Source: LMUY01 sp965199095 (GTDB lineage Bacteria; Pseudomonadota; Alphaproteobacteria; Acetobacterales; Acetobacteraceae). Taken from it: a DNA stretch of 64,000 bases. The notes below the pieces were generated by a model, which was not told where the DNA came from, did no database searches, and worked only from the letters and a program-made list of their open reading frames with translations. Made by a program: the position numbers and the translations under genes. Shown in pieces: positions 50,976 through 59,908 of the stretch (position 1 is the first letter of the stretch; every line of letters begins with the position of its first letter). The stretch spans positions 558,001-622,000 of the forward strand of contig CBDAQM010000006.1 of the NCBI GenBank assembly GCA_965199095.1. Reading direction: 5' to 3'.

Positions 50976-51698
50976 TCACACGGTTTCGGAATCGAGCGCG
51001 TAACCGGCGGCCCGGACGGTCCGCACGAGGTCCAATTCGCCCGGCCCGTTGATCGATTTCCGCAAACGCCTGATGTGCACGTCCACCGTCCTCGGTTCGA
51101 CGTGGATGTCCGGTCCCCACACGGCGTCCAGCAGCTCCTCGCGCGAGAAGACACGGCGGGGATGCTGCATCAGGAACTCGAGCAGCCGGAACTCCGTCGG
51201 GCCAAGATGGATCGGCCGCCCGTTCCGCTGCACGCGATGGGCCGACAGGTCGATCGTGATGTCGTAGAACTCCAACATCCCTTTTGCGGACACGCCGCCG
51301 GCGCGACGCAGCAGCGCGCGCATGCGGGCGAGCAAGGCGTCCATGTTGAACGGCTTGGTGATGTAGTCGTCCGCCCCGGTGTTCAGGCCGCGGACGGAAT
51401 CGCCGTCTTCGGTCCGGGCGGTGACCATGATCACGGGAAGGTCGCGCGTTCCTGGCCGCCGGCGGATTTGCCGGCAGACCTCGATCCCGCTCAGGACCGG
51501 CAGCATCCAGTCCAGCAGCACCAGGTCGGGCCGGGCTTCGGAGATGCGGGTCAATGCCTCCTGTCCGTCGCCGGCCTCGTCCACCCGAAAGCCTTGTTTT
51601 TCCAGGTTGTAGCGCAGCATCGTGGCCAGAGCGGCCTCATCCTCGACGACAAGCACCAGCGGCTTGGCTTGGCTCGACATCAGCTCCGCTATGGGCAT
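50976..51698 (-). CDS. phoB: Phosphate regulon response regulator PhoB
   Basis: PhoB activates phosphate-starvation genes after phosphorylation. The receiver domain has LVLVVEDEAALATMLRYNLE, the phospho-acceptor Asp in LVLLDWMLPVLSG and the conserved Lys in DDYITKPFNMDALLARMRAL. The C-terminal winged helix shows LGPTEFRLLEFLMQHPRRVF and TVDVHIRRLRKSI. Start choice is uncertain: ATG at 51698 is used here, ATG at 51680 (MSSQAKPLVLVVEDE) or a GTG at 51707 overlapping the phoU stop are possible. It ends the pst-phoU-phoB series. The PhoR kinase gene is not adjacent. Confidence 0.95.
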   Translation of the reverse strand: MPIAELMSSQAKPLVLVVEDEAALATMLRYNLEKQGFRVDEAGDGQEALTRISEARPDLVLLDWMLPVLSGIEVCRQIRRRPGTRDLPVIMVTARTEDGDSVRGLNTGADDYITKPFNMDALLARMRALLRRAGGVSAKGMLEFYDITIDLSAHRVQRNGRPIHLGPTEFRLLEFLMQHPRRVFSREELLDAVWGPDIHVEPRTVDVHIRRLRKSINGPGELDLVRTVRAAGYALDSETV

Positions 51699-51703
51699 GG
51701 CCC

Positions 51704-52426
51704 TCACTCCCTCGCCCGGATGATGGCGTATGACGAGGTGTCGCCCTTCGGACGGCTCTCCGGCAGGCTTTCACCCGTGACGGCGTAATGGACCGTCTCG
51801 GCGATATTGGTCGCGTGGTCGCCGATCCGTTCCAGGTTCTTGGCGATGAACAGAAGATGCGTGCAAGGCGTGATGCTGCGCGGATCTTCCATCATGTAGG
51901 TGACGAGTTCGCGGAAGATGGCATTGTAGATATCGTCCACCGCCTGGTCCGACCGCCAAACCTGCGTCGCCTTGGCGGCATCGTTCTCGCCGATGGCGTC
52001 GATCACCAGCTTCAGGTTCTCCTGGACCAGGCGCGTCATGTGGGCGACGCCTGACAGGCTGAACGGCAAGGAGTACTGCGACAGCACGATCGACCGCTTG
52101 GCGGCGTTGGCGGCGTAATCGCCGATCCGCTCCAGCCCGGCGGTGATCTTCAACGCGGCGACGATCTGGCGCAAATCCTGCGCCATGGGCTGACGCAGGG
52201 CGAGCATCCGGATCACCTGCCCTTCGATGTCGCGTTCCAGCGCATCCACGGCCGGGTCCTGCTCCACCGCCTGGGTGGCAGCCGCGCTATCCTGATGGAT
52301 CACGGCAGCCGCGGCAGCCGCCACCTGCGCCTCCACCAACCCGCCCATCTGCGTCATCCGGTCACGCAAGGCCGTCAGTTCCTGGGCGTAGGACCGAACG
52401 ATGTGTTCTGGCTGCGCATCGGCCAT
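51704..52426 (-). CDS. phoU: Phosphate-specific transport system accessory protein PhoU
   Basis: PhoU links the Pst transporter to the PhoR kinase and represses the regulon when phosphate is plentiful. The start is the ATG at 52426 (MADAQPEHIVRSYAQELTAL), giving 240 residues. Both PhoU helical repeats are present with metal-site motifs of the ERIGDYAANAAKRS and LERIGDHATNIAETVHY type. The gene follows pstB by 13 bases. Confidence 0.96.
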   Translation of the reverse strand: MADAQPEHIVRSYAQELTALRDRMTQMGGLVEAQVAAAAAAVIHQDSAAATQAVEQDPAVDALERDIEGQVIRMLALRQPMAQDLRQIVAALKITAGLERIGDYAANAAKRSIVLSQYSLPFSLSGVAHMTRLVQENLKLVIDAIGENDAAKATQVWRSDQAVDDIYNAIFRELVTYMMEDPRSITPCTHLLFIAKNLERIGDHATNIAETVHYAVTGESLPESRPKGDTSSYAIIRARE

Positions 52427-52439
52427 TGCTATGACTCCC

Positions 52440-53267
52440 TTACCCGAACCGGCCGGTGATGTATTCCTGGGTCCGCTTCTGCTTCGGCGCGGTGAACATC
52501 TGCCCAGCCGGCGCCACCTCCACCAACTCACCGAGGTAGAAGAACGCCACCTGGTCGGCGCAGCGGGCGGCCTGCTGCATGTTGTGCGTGACGATCGCGA
52601 TGGTAAAGTCGCGCTTCAACTCGTCGATCAGTTCTTCCACCCGCAAGGTGCTGATCGGGTCCAGCGCGGAGGTCGGCTCGTCCAGCAGGATCACCTCCGG
52701 CCGCGTCGCGATGGTCCGCGCGATGCACAGCCGCTGCTGCTGCCCGCCGGACAGGCCGGCAGCCGACGCGCTCAGCCGGTCTTTCACCTCTGGCCACAGC
52801 GCAGCGCGGGTCAACGACCATTCCACCCGTTCCAGCATCTGCGGCCGGGTCAGGCGTTCGTGCAGCTTCACGCCGAACGCGATGTTGTCGTAGATCGACA
52901 TGGGGAACGGCGTCGGTTTCTGGAACACCATGCCGATCCGGCTGCGCAGCATGTTCAGGTCGACGGCCGGGTCGATGATGTTGCTGTCATCCATCAGCAC
53001 CTCGCCGTCCGCACGCTGGCCAGGATAGAGGTCGTACATGCGGTTCAGCACGCGGAGCAGCGTGGACTTGCCGCAGCCGGACGGGCCGATCATCCCGGTC
53101 ACCCGCTTCTCCGGCAGATCGAGGGAGACGGATTTCAGCGCCTGGTTGGTACCATAATAGAAATCCAGGTTGCGGATCGAAATGCGCGGCCGCACCAGGT
53201 CCAGCGGCTGCGAGCCGGATCCCTGTCGTGCGGTGGTGTTCTGGACCGTGCTCATATCCGTTGTCAT
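52440..53267 (-). CDS. pstB: Phosphate ABC transporter ATP-binding protein PstB
   Basis: PstB drives phosphate import by hydrolysing ATP. It has the Walker A motif GPSGCGKSTLLR, the signature LSGGQQQRLCIARTIATRPE, Walker B VILLDEPTSALDP and the switch His in AIVTHNMQQAARC. The start is placed at the ATG at 53267 (MTTDMSTVQN), eight bases after the pstA stop. The ATG at 53255 is possible. The 275-residue length is normal. Confidence 0.97.
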   Translation of the reverse strand: MTTDMSTVQNTTARQGSGSQPLDLVRPRISIRNLDFYYGTNQALKSVSLDLPEKRVTGMIGPSGCGKSTLLRVLNRMYDLYPGQRADGEVLMDDSNIIDPAVDLNMLRSRIGMVFQKPTPFPMSIYDNIAFGVKLHERLTRPQMLERVEWSLTRAALWPEVKDRLSASAAGLSGGQQQRLCIARTIATRPEVILLDEPTSALDPISTLRVEELIDELKRDFTIAIVTHNMQQAARCADQVAFFYLGELVEVAPAGQMFTAPKQKRTQEYITGRFG

Positions 53268-53274
53268 TCCAGCG

Positions 53275-54195
53275 CTAGCTCCGGCGGCGCAGGGCAACCC
53301 GCGCAACGATGTTGAGGGCAAGCACGCCGCCTGTGATCAGCAACGCCGCAACCCAGGATAAATCCACGAGGTCCTGATACGCCGACCCGGCATACTGGTA
53401 GATCGTCACCGGCAGGCTGGACATGGCCGTGCCGAACGCCGTGATGATCGTTTTCGGGTGTTCGAAATCCACGGTCGCGTTCAGGTTGCCGAGGCTGGTG
53501 AACAGCAGCGGCGCCGTCTCCCCCGCGATCCGCGCGATCGCCAGCAGCAACCCGGTGACGATCCCGTCCCGCGCCGCCGGGTAGCAGATCAGCACGATCG
53601 CCTTCCACTTGGGCGCGCCCAACGCGACCGCGGCCTCCCGCAACGAGATGGGGATCAGCCGCAGCATATCCTCCGTCGTTCGCACCACGATGGGGATCAC
53701 GATCACCGCCAGCGCGATGCAGCCGGCGATGCCGGAATAGCCGCCGAACGGCAGCACCAGCAACGTGTAGATGAACAGGCCGATCAGGATCGACGGCGCG
53801 GACAGCAGCACGTCGGACACGAAGCGGACTGCGTTGCCGAGCGCGGAGCCGCCGGAATACTCCGACAGGTAGGTCCCGACCATGAGGCCGATCGGCGTGC
53901 CGACCAATGTTCCCACGATCGTCTGCAGCAGGCTTCCCACGATGGCGTTCGCCAGGCCGCCATGCGACCCGGCCGGCGCGGTATTCTTGTACAGCACGCC
54001 CCAAGACAAACCGTGCACGCCGCGGACGATCAGCGTGTACAGAATGGAAACAAGGAACACCAGGCCGATGACGGTGGCCAGGACGCACAGCACCGCGACG
54101 ATCAGGTCGGCCACGCGCCGCCGCCGCGCCAGCCTGGCGCCCAGGCTATGGTCGCGCGCCGGACCGGGAATGGCGCCGAGGACGGTATCGCTCAT
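53275..54195 (-). CDS. pstA: Phosphate ABC transporter permease PstA
   Basis: PstA is one of two membrane subunits of the high-affinity phosphate importer. From the ATG at 54195 (MSDTVLGAIPGPARDHSLGA) it has 306 residues and about six membrane helices. The coupling-helix region reads TEDMLRLIPISLREAAVALG followed by APKWKAIVLICYPAA. It overlaps nothing but is 5 bases from pstC and 7 from pstB, as expected for one operon. Confidence 0.95.
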   Translation of the reverse strand: MSDTVLGAIPGPARDHSLGARLARRRRVADLIVAVLCVLATVIGLVFLVSILYTLIVRGVHGLSWGVLYKNTAPAGSHGGLANAIVGSLLQTIVGTLVGTPIGLMVGTYLSEYSGGSALGNAVRFVSDVLLSAPSILIGLFIYTLLVLPFGGYSGIAGCIALAVIVIPIVVRTTEDMLRLIPISLREAAVALGAPKWKAIVLICYPAARDGIVTGLLLAIARIAGETAPLLFTSLGNLNATVDFEHPKTIITAFGTAMSSLPVTIYQYAGSAYQDLVDLSWVAALLITGGVLALNIVARVALRRRS

Positions 54196-54200
54196 GACGG

Positions 54201-55178
54201 TCAAGCCTTCGCCCGGGGCCGGAGCAGCAGCCGCGAAATCGTCAGCACGATGAATGATATGACGAACAGGATGAAGCCGAGCGCCAACAGGGAAGACAGC
54301 TTCAGGCTGCCCGCTGCCGCTTCGGGGAATTCCAGCGCGACCAGGGAGGCGATCGTGTTGCCCGGCGCGAACAACGAGGCGGAGATCCGGTTGGTATTGC
54401 CAATGACGAAGGTGACCGCCATCGTCTCGCCCAGCGCGCGGCCCAGTCCCAGCATGATGCCCCCCACGACGGAGGCGCGCGTGTAGGGAAGCACAATGGA
54501 CCACATCACTTCCCACCGGGTGCAGCCGATGCCGTAGGCGGATTCCTTGAACATCGCCGGCACGGTCAGGAACACGTCGCGCATGACGGCCGCGATGAAG
54601 GGAATGATCATCACCGCCAGGATCAGCGCGGCCGTGAAGATGCCGGTGCCGAACGGGGCGCCAGAGAACAGCACGCCGATACCCGGCAGGTCGCCCAGAT
54701 TGTCGATCAGCCAAGGTTGGATGGTTTCCGCCATGACGGGGACGATGACGAAGAAGCCCCACATGCCGAAGATGATGGAGGGCACGGCCGCCAACAACTC
54801 GATCGCAGTGCCGATCGGGCGGCGCAGCCATTGCGGCGCCATTTCGGTCAGGAAGAAGGCGATGCCGAACGCCAGCGGTACCGACAGGATCAGCGCCAGG
54901 ACGGACGTGACCAGGGTGCCGTAGATTGGGACGGCGGCGCCGTAGATGTCCTGCACCGGGTCCCAATCGGCATCCGTCAGGAACCCCGGCCCGAACGTCC
55001 GGAATGCCTTGAAGCCACCCACCAGCAGCATGATGATGATCGCGCCGAGCAGCACCAGCACGAAGACGCCCGATCCGCGGGCAAGGCCGGCGAAGATCTG
55101 GTCGCCGCGGCCCGCGGCCGACATCATCCTGCGCGATGGCGGCTGCGTCTCAGGCGTGGCGGAGAGGAGTTGCTGCAA
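54201..55178 (-). CDS. pstC: Phosphate ABC transporter permease PstC
   Basis: PstC pairs with PstA to form the phosphate channel. The 325-residue protein has an N-terminal helix (GSGVFVLVLLGAIIIMLLVG), five further helices, the periplasmic loop with AFRTFGPGFLTDADWDPVQD, and the cytoplasmic coupling segment FLTVPAMFKESAYGIGCTRW. The first ATG at 55178 is used, though Met18 could also serve. It follows pstS by 71 bases. Confidence 0.95.
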   Translation of the reverse strand: MQQLLSATPETQPPSRRMMSAAGRGDQIFAGLARGSGVFVLVLLGAIIIMLLVGGFKAFRTFGPGFLTDADWDPVQDIYGAAVPIYGTLVTSVLALILSVPLAFGIAFFLTEMAPQWLRRPIGTAIELLAAVPSIIFGMWGFFVIVPVMAETIQPWLIDNLGDLPGIGVLFSGAPFGTGIFTAALILAVMIIPFIAAVMRDVFLTVPAMFKESAYGIGCTRWEVMWSIVLPYTRASVVGGIMLGLGRALGETMAVTFVIGNTNRISASLFAPGNTIASLVALEFPEAAAGSLKLSSLLALGFILFVISFIVLTISRLLLRPRAKA

Positions 55179-55249
55179 GATACCGTCCAGGTTTAAAGGC
55201 CGTTCGGTCTGGGGTGGCAGCCAAGCGGGCCAGCCACCCCATTATCGGC

Positions 55250-56284
55250 TTACTTGTAGACGGGCTGGCCGCCGGACATCACGTCCCGCTTCCACGCCGC
55301 ACGGACGGTATCCTGCACCTTGGTTGGCAGCGGGATGTAGTCGAGTTGTTCGGCAATCGCGCCGCCGCTCTTGTACGTCCAGTCGAAGAACTTCATCACG
55401 TTGGCGCTGTGCGCCGCGTCCTTCGGATCCTTCGGCAGCAAGATGAAGGTCGGGGAGACGATGGGCCAGGTGTTCGGGCCCGCCAGGTCGATCAGGCTGA
55501 CGGCGAAGTTCGGCGCACCGGTCCAGTCCGCCGCCGCCGCTGCCGCCTTGAACGAGTCGGTGGTCGGCTTGACGAACTGGCCGTCCTTGTTGCGCAACTG
55601 TGCCGTCACCAGGTGGTTCTGCGTCGCGTAGGCGTTCTCGACATAGCCGACGCCGCCACGCGTGTGCCCGACGGTTGCCGCGACGCCGTCATTGCCCTTG
55701 GCTCCCGCGCCCGCCGGCCACTTCACGCTGGTGTTGGCGCCGACATTGGTCTTCCAGCTCGCATTCACCGCGGACAGGTAGGAGGTAAAGACGTACGACG
55801 TGCCGGATGCCTCGGCGCGGTAGACCGGGGCGATGGCCAGGTTCGGCAGCGCCACGCCATGATTCAATTCGATCAGCTTCGGATCGTTCCACTTGGTGAT
55901 GGTGCCGGCGTAGATGTCGGCCAGCAGCTCGCCCGTCAGCTTCAGCTCGTCAGTCTTGACGCCGGGGATGTTCACGATCGGGACCACGGCGCCCATGACG
56001 GTCGGGAACTGCAGCAAATTGGCGGATTGCAGCTTCGCCGGGTCCATCGGGGCGTCCGAGGCGCCGAAATCGACCGTGCGGTTGGTGATCTGGTTCTGGC
56101 CGCCGCCAGACCCGATCGCCTGGTAGTTCAGCTCGATCCCGATCGCCGACTTGGCCGCCTCGCCCCATTTGGCATAGACCGGCGCAGGGAACGTGCCCCC
56201 GGCGCCGGTGATTTCTTGCTGCGCGCTGGCAGCGAACGAGACTCCGACAAAGGCAAGCGCCATCGCCGTGCGTGAGATTATCAT
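55250..56284 (-). CDS. pstS: Phosphate-binding periplasmic protein PstS
   Basis: PstS captures phosphate and delivers it to PstCAB. The 344-residue protein has a signal peptide (MIISRTAMALAFVGVSFAAS, cleaved near ASAQQE) and begins ITGAGGTFPAPVYAKWGEAA. Phosphate-contact motifs are present, including YQAIGSGGGQNQITNRTVDF, FGASDAPMD and AEASGTSYVFTSYLSAVN. It is the first gene after a three-repeat Pho box and is probably the most highly expressed member of the operon. Confidence 0.97.
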   Translation of the reverse strand: MIISRTAMALAFVGVSFAASAQQEITGAGGTFPAPVYAKWGEAAKSAIGIELNYQAIGSGGGQNQITNRTVDFGASDAPMDPAKLQSANLLQFPTVMGAVVPIVNIPGVKTDELKLTGELLADIYAGTITKWNDPKLIELNHGVALPNLAIAPVYRAEASGTSYVFTSYLSAVNASWKTNVGANTSVKWPAGAGAKGNDGVAATVGHTRGGVGYVENAYATQNHLVTAQLRNKDGQFVKPTTDSFKAAAAAADWTGAPNFAVSLIDLAGPNTWPIVSPTFILLPKDPKDAAHSANVMKFFDWTYKSGGAIAEQLDYIPLPTKVQDTVRAAWKRDVMSGGQPVYK

Positions 56285-56375
56285 AGGACCTCCTGGGTGG
56301 ACCGCTCCGGGCAGCGCGTCGTCGCTATCCGGTCCGTTTGTGCTGGCCTTCTAGGCGGCGATCGGAGACGGCTCT

Positions 56376-56404
56376 GTGACAGAAAGATGAAAGTAATATG
56401 ACAG
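56376..56404 (-). promoter_or_regulatory. Pho box (PhoB binding site) upstream of pstS
   Basis: Read on the minus strand, the site is CTGTCAT, ATTA, CTTTCAT, CTTT, CTGTCAC: three 7-base direct repeats in 11-base steps, the classical PhoB half-site pattern with one substitution in the middle copy. It lies 92 bases upstream of the pstS start. Its right end also precedes the divergent NUDIX gene. Confidence 0.85.
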
Positions 56405-56460
56405 GCCCTTACCAATGTGACGGCGACGAGCGGGGCCTCCCCACCCCGTCGGAGCATGAG

Positions 56461-56985
56461 GTGACGCCGCTTACCACCCGGGTCGCCTACCAGAACCGCT
56501 GGCTGCGGGTGCGGGAGGATACGGTGCGCCGCGCCGATGGTTCGGAAGGGCTGTACGGCGTGGTCGAACGGGCTGAGTTCGTGGCCGTCGTGCCCTGGCA
56601 GGATTGCTGCGTGACGATGGTGGAGCAATACCGCTACCCCATCCGCCGCCGGCTGTGGGAGCTGCCGATGGGGACGTGCGAGCCGGGCGCCCCGCCGGCG
56701 CTGGCGGCAGCGACGGAGCTACGGGAAGAAACCGGGCTGGTGGCGGAGCAGATGCGGTTCGTCGCCAGCCTCTTCCAGGGACCGGGATATTCTGACCAGG
56801 TCGGGCACGTCTTCCTGGCCACGGGCCTGCAGCAGGGTCCGGCGGCGCGGGAGGCCAGTGAACAGGGCATGGTCTGCCGTCCCATCCCGCTTGCCGAACT
56901 GGAACAGATGATCCGTGACGGAACGCTGGAGGACGCCGTCAGCCTGGCCGCGCTGGGAATGCTGCGCATCCGCGGCCTGTTGTGA
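56461..56985 (+). CDS. NUDIX hydrolase (ADP-ribose pyrophosphatase-like)
   Basis: The protein contains a NUDIX box ending ATELREETGLV preceded by LPMGTCEPGAPPAL, and the upstream strand VVPWQDCCVTMVEQYRYPIR typical of ADP-sugar pyrophosphatases. The start is set at the GTG at 56461, which has GGAG six bases upstream and gives 174 residues. An ATG at 56398 in frame would place the coding region over the Pho box and is considered less likely. The gene is divergent from pstS and could fall under PhoB control. Substrate is unknown. Confidence 0.8.
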   Translation: MTPLTTRVAYQNRWLRVREDTVRRADGSEGLYGVVERAEFVAVVPWQDCCVTMVEQYRYPIRRRLWELPMGTCEPGAPPALAAATELREETGLVAEQMRFVASLFQGPGYSDQVGHVFLATGLQQGPAAREASEQGMVCRPIPLAELEQMIRDGTLEDAVSLAALGMLRIRGLL

Positions 56986-57023
56986 GTTTTGACGGAGCGG
57001 CAACAAACCGCCGATAAAGACGA

Positions 57024-58202
57024 ATGCCACGTCGAATCGAGTATCCCTCCCCGTCCCTGATCAGCGACACCGACTCGCTCGCAGCGCTCTGCAGCCGGCT
57101 TCGCACCGAGCCCTTCGTCACGGTCGATACCGAATTCATGCGCGAACGCACATACTATCCGGAACTCTGCGTCGTGCAGCTCGGCGGGGAGCGGGAGAAT
57201 GCCGTCCTCGACACGATGGCCGCCGGGCTGGACCTGGCGCCGCTCGGTGCGCTGCTGCGCGACACGGCGGTGCTGAAGGTGTTCCACGCGGCGCGGCAGG
57301 ACATCGAGATCTTCCTGGAACTGTTCGGAACCGTGCCGGAGCCGCTGTTCGACACCCAGGTCGCGGCCATGGTGGCCGGGTTCGGCGACCAAGTCGGCTA
57401 TGACGCGCTGGTGGCGGCGCTCACCGGCGGGCAGATCGACAAGGCGCACCGCTTCAGCGACTGGTCGGCGCGGCCGCTCTCCCCGGCGCAGGTCTCCTAC
57501 GCCGCGGCGGACGTGACCCATCTGCACACCGCCTATCTGCGGCTGCGCGAACGGCTGGAACGGGAGGGCCGCACCGATTGGGTGCTGGAGGAGATGCAGG
57601 TGCTGGCCCAGCCGGAAACCTACCGCGCCGACCCGGAGGCGATGTGGGAACGGCTGCGCCCCCGCACCGCCAACCGCCGCATGCTGGGGGTGCTGCGCTC
57701 CGTCGCGGCCTGGCGGGAGCGGGAGGCGCAGCGGGTCAACATCCCCCGGCAACGGCTGCTGCGGGACGAGAACCTGCTGGAAGTCGCCGCGACCGCGCCC
57801 GCCAGTGCGGAGGCGTTGGCGCGCTGCCGCGGCATCACGCGCGGCTTTGCGGAGGGGAAGAGCGGCGTCGGCCTGCTGGCCGCCATCGCCGCCGCGACCG
57901 CCCTGCCGGAGGATGCGCTGCCCGAGGCGCCGCGCGGCCGCGATGGCCCCCGCCCCTCCCCCGCCCTGGTCTCGCTGCTGAAGGTGCTGCTGGCGGCGAA
58001 ATGCGAGCAGCACGACGTGGCGCCGAAACTGGTCGCCTCGTCCGAGGACATCGACCGGCTGGCGGCAGAGGACGAGCCGGACCTGCCGACGCTGACGGGC
58101 TGGCGCCGCGGCGTATTCGGGGAGGATGCGCTGGCGCTGAAGACGGGCCGGGTGGCGCTCGGCGTGGCCGGCAAGCGCATCAAGCTGATCCCAGCGGAGT
58201 AG
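57024..58202 (+). CDS. rnd: Ribonuclease D
   Basis: RNase D trims tRNA 3' ends. The 392-residue protein has the DEDDy exonuclease motifs: FVTVDTEFMRERTYYPELCV (Asp and Glu), VFHAARQDIEIF, and VSYAAADVTHLHTAYLRL (Tyr and Asp). A C-terminal HRDC-like helical domain follows (about 205-290). It lies 38 bases after the NUDIX gene on the same strand. Size and layout are normal for alphaproteobacteria. Confidence 0.95.
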   Translation: MPRRIEYPSPSLISDTDSLAALCSRLRTEPFVTVDTEFMRERTYYPELCVVQLGGERENAVLDTMAAGLDLAPLGALLRDTAVLKVFHAARQDIEIFLELFGTVPEPLFDTQVAAMVAGFGDQVGYDALVAALTGGQIDKAHRFSDWSARPLSPAQVSYAAADVTHLHTAYLRLRERLEREGRTDWVLEEMQVLAQPETYRADPEAMWERLRPRTANRRMLGVLRSVAAWREREAQRVNIPRQRLLRDENLLEVAATAPASAEALARCRGITRGFAEGKSGVGLLAAIAAATALPEDALPEAPRGRDGPRPSPALVSLLKVLLAAKCEQHDVAPKLVASSEDIDRLAAEDEPDLPTLTGWRRGVFGEDALALKTGRVALGVAGKRIKLIPAE

Positions 58203-58493
58203 CGCTGGCGGGCTTGGACCGGATGTCTGTAAGTTCCGCGGTGGCGGGGCGGTATGATCGCTGCGGCAGCCCATCACCCACCCCTCCCCCGAAAGAAGAG
58301 AGCTTTCAAAGCCGTTCTCGGGGGTCCGGTAACCGAGCCGAAAGTTCGACTGGCCAGAGATTGAGAGGCAGAGGAGGTTTAGCGGCGATAGATAGACGAA
58401 CCAGTTGATGCCCAGCTAACTCGCCATCCATCAGCCATTTGGGCGCGTTACCAGCGCCCCTATCAAACGGTGGTTTGATGCAGGCAATCCAGG

Positions 58494-59078
58494 ATGATGC
58501 TCATGCAAGGTCGAGAAATCAAACAGCTTGCTGTGGCTATGATGCTCATTCTGGTCACGTCGTGGATCACCGCTAAGCCGGCGATGGCGGCCAACCCTAT
58601 TGCTGCGGAACTCACCCGAGAAACTCAGCACCTAGTCGACATCGTCCGAGAGGGCGACGAGGAGGCAGGACCGACAGGCCCCCCAATCATGGTAAGCAGC
58701 AATTGTAACTATCAGCGTCAATGGTGGTATGAGCGATGCGGTACGGAGGAAGCTTTAGTTCCGTTTACGACTTCAGGTCCGGGAAGTGCGGTATGGAATT
58801 ACGTGGCTCTGTTTCGCATTCTGCCGAAAGAGACGGAGATGAGTGCCGAGATGCGACGGGAGTATCATCGTAAACCACAACATGTGGCGCTTGTGACGTT
58901 TGCCTTCGTGTCTGAACCACTGGGCTTGATTGAATGGAACACAGCTCACGTCGAAGATGGCCACGTCATAGTGCAAACGCGCCACTGGACGGATCGAGAC
59001 GGCCATTTGAACCCGAGCGGGCCTGGCATGGTCAGGATAGATCTCGACGGCGGCCTTAAGCTCACCAGCCTTCCTTAG
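58494..59078 (+). CDS. Hypothetical exported protein, 194 residues
   Basis: A signal peptide (residues about 4-32: QLAVAMMLILVTSWITAKPA, cleavage near AMA) precedes a soluble domain with two Cys (NCNYQRQWWYERCGTEE) that may form a disulfide. The domain continues with YVALFRILPKETEMSAEMRR and HVEDGHVIVQTRHWTDRDGH. The second in-frame ATG at 58503 is an equally good start. The gene is somewhat AT-richer than its neighbours, and 291 bases without a gene precede it. I recognise no family and infer only that it is periplasmic or outer-membrane located. Confidence 0.6.
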   Translation: MMLMQGREIKQLAVAMMLILVTSWITAKPAMAANPIAAELTRETQHLVDIVREGDEEAGPTGPPIMVSSNCNYQRQWWYERCGTEEALVPFTTSGPGSAVWNYVALFRILPKETEMSAEMRREYHRKPQHVALVTFAFVSEPLGLIEWNTAHVEDGHVIVQTRHWTDRDGHLNPSGPGMVRIDLDGGLKLTSLP

Positions 59079-59160
59079 TGTCTGTCTACGAACAAACGCC
59101 GTTCTTTCAGTCGATTGCTTTGCGGGCAGATCCAACGAGCTGATAGCAAGGAGTTCCGCA

Positions 59161-59898
59161 ATGTCCGGCATCCACGGCAAGGTCGTCGCAATTACTGGGG
59201 CAAGCAGCGGCATTGGGGAGGCGACGGCATGTCTGCTGGCGCAGCAGGGTGCGAAACTTGTGCTGGGGGCACGCCGGGTAGACCGGCTTAAGGCGCTCGG
59301 CGACCGTATCGCGGCAGCGGGCGGCGACGTGGCCTATGCGCGCACCGACGTGACGCGCCGGGCGGACCTTTCCACCCTCGTGGGACTCGCCTGCGAACGG
59401 TTCGGGCAGTTGGACGTGCTGGTGAGCAATGCCGGGATCGGCCCGATCTCGCCCCTGGACGATCTGCGCGTCGACGAATGGGACGCGATGATCGACATCA
59501 ACATCAAGGGCGTCTTGTATGGCATCGCTGCCGCGCTGCCCGTGTTCCGCAGGCAAGGCTTCGGGCACTTCATCAACACGGCGTCCACGGCGGCTCATAA
59601 AACGGTTGCGACGCAGTCCGTTTATTCTGCCACCAAGTTCGCGGTGCGCGCGATTTCCGAAGGGCTGCGACAGGAAGCAGGGGACTCCCTGCGGGTCACG
59701 ATCGTGTCGCCGGGCTTCGTCAGGACCGATTTCGTGGGCGCCGTGTCAAACACCGAGTTGCGATCGCAACTCGAAGCAGCGCGGGACCGGTTCGCGATGT
59801 CGCCGGAGGGGGTTGCCCGCGCCATCGCGTATGCGATCGAGCAACCGGCCGACGTCGATGTCGGCGAGATCGTCATCCGTCCCACCGCGCAGGGTTGA
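59161..59898 (+). CDS. Short-chain dehydrogenase/reductase (SDR)
   Basis: This 245-residue classical SDR has the cofactor motif ITGASSGIGEATACLLAQQG, the NAG motif in LVSNAGIGPISPLDDLRVDE, the active-site Ser in INTASTAAHKTV and the catalytic YSATKFA. The Arg-rich turn GARRVDRLKALGD suggests NADP(H) preference. The substrate cannot be predicted. It is convergent with ppx, 10 bases away, and has an AAGGAG site just before the ATG. Confidence 0.9.
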   Translation: MSGIHGKVVAITGASSGIGEATACLLAQQGAKLVLGARRVDRLKALGDRIAAAGGDVAYARTDVTRRADLSTLVGLACERFGQLDVLVSNAGIGPISPLDDLRVDEWDAMIDINIKGVLYGIAAALPVFRRQGFGHFINTASTAAHKTVATQSVYSATKFAVRAISEGLRQEAGDSLRVTIVSPGFVRTDFVGAVSNTELRSQLEAARDRFAMSPEGVARAIAYAIEQPADVDVGEIVIRPTAQG

Positions 59899-59908
59899 AC
59901 CCGTGCGG

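Noticed and set aside
58284..58325. Possible hairpin CCCCCGA ... TCGGGGG after rnd
   Set aside because: The loop is long and no T-tract follows, so it was not called as a terminator.
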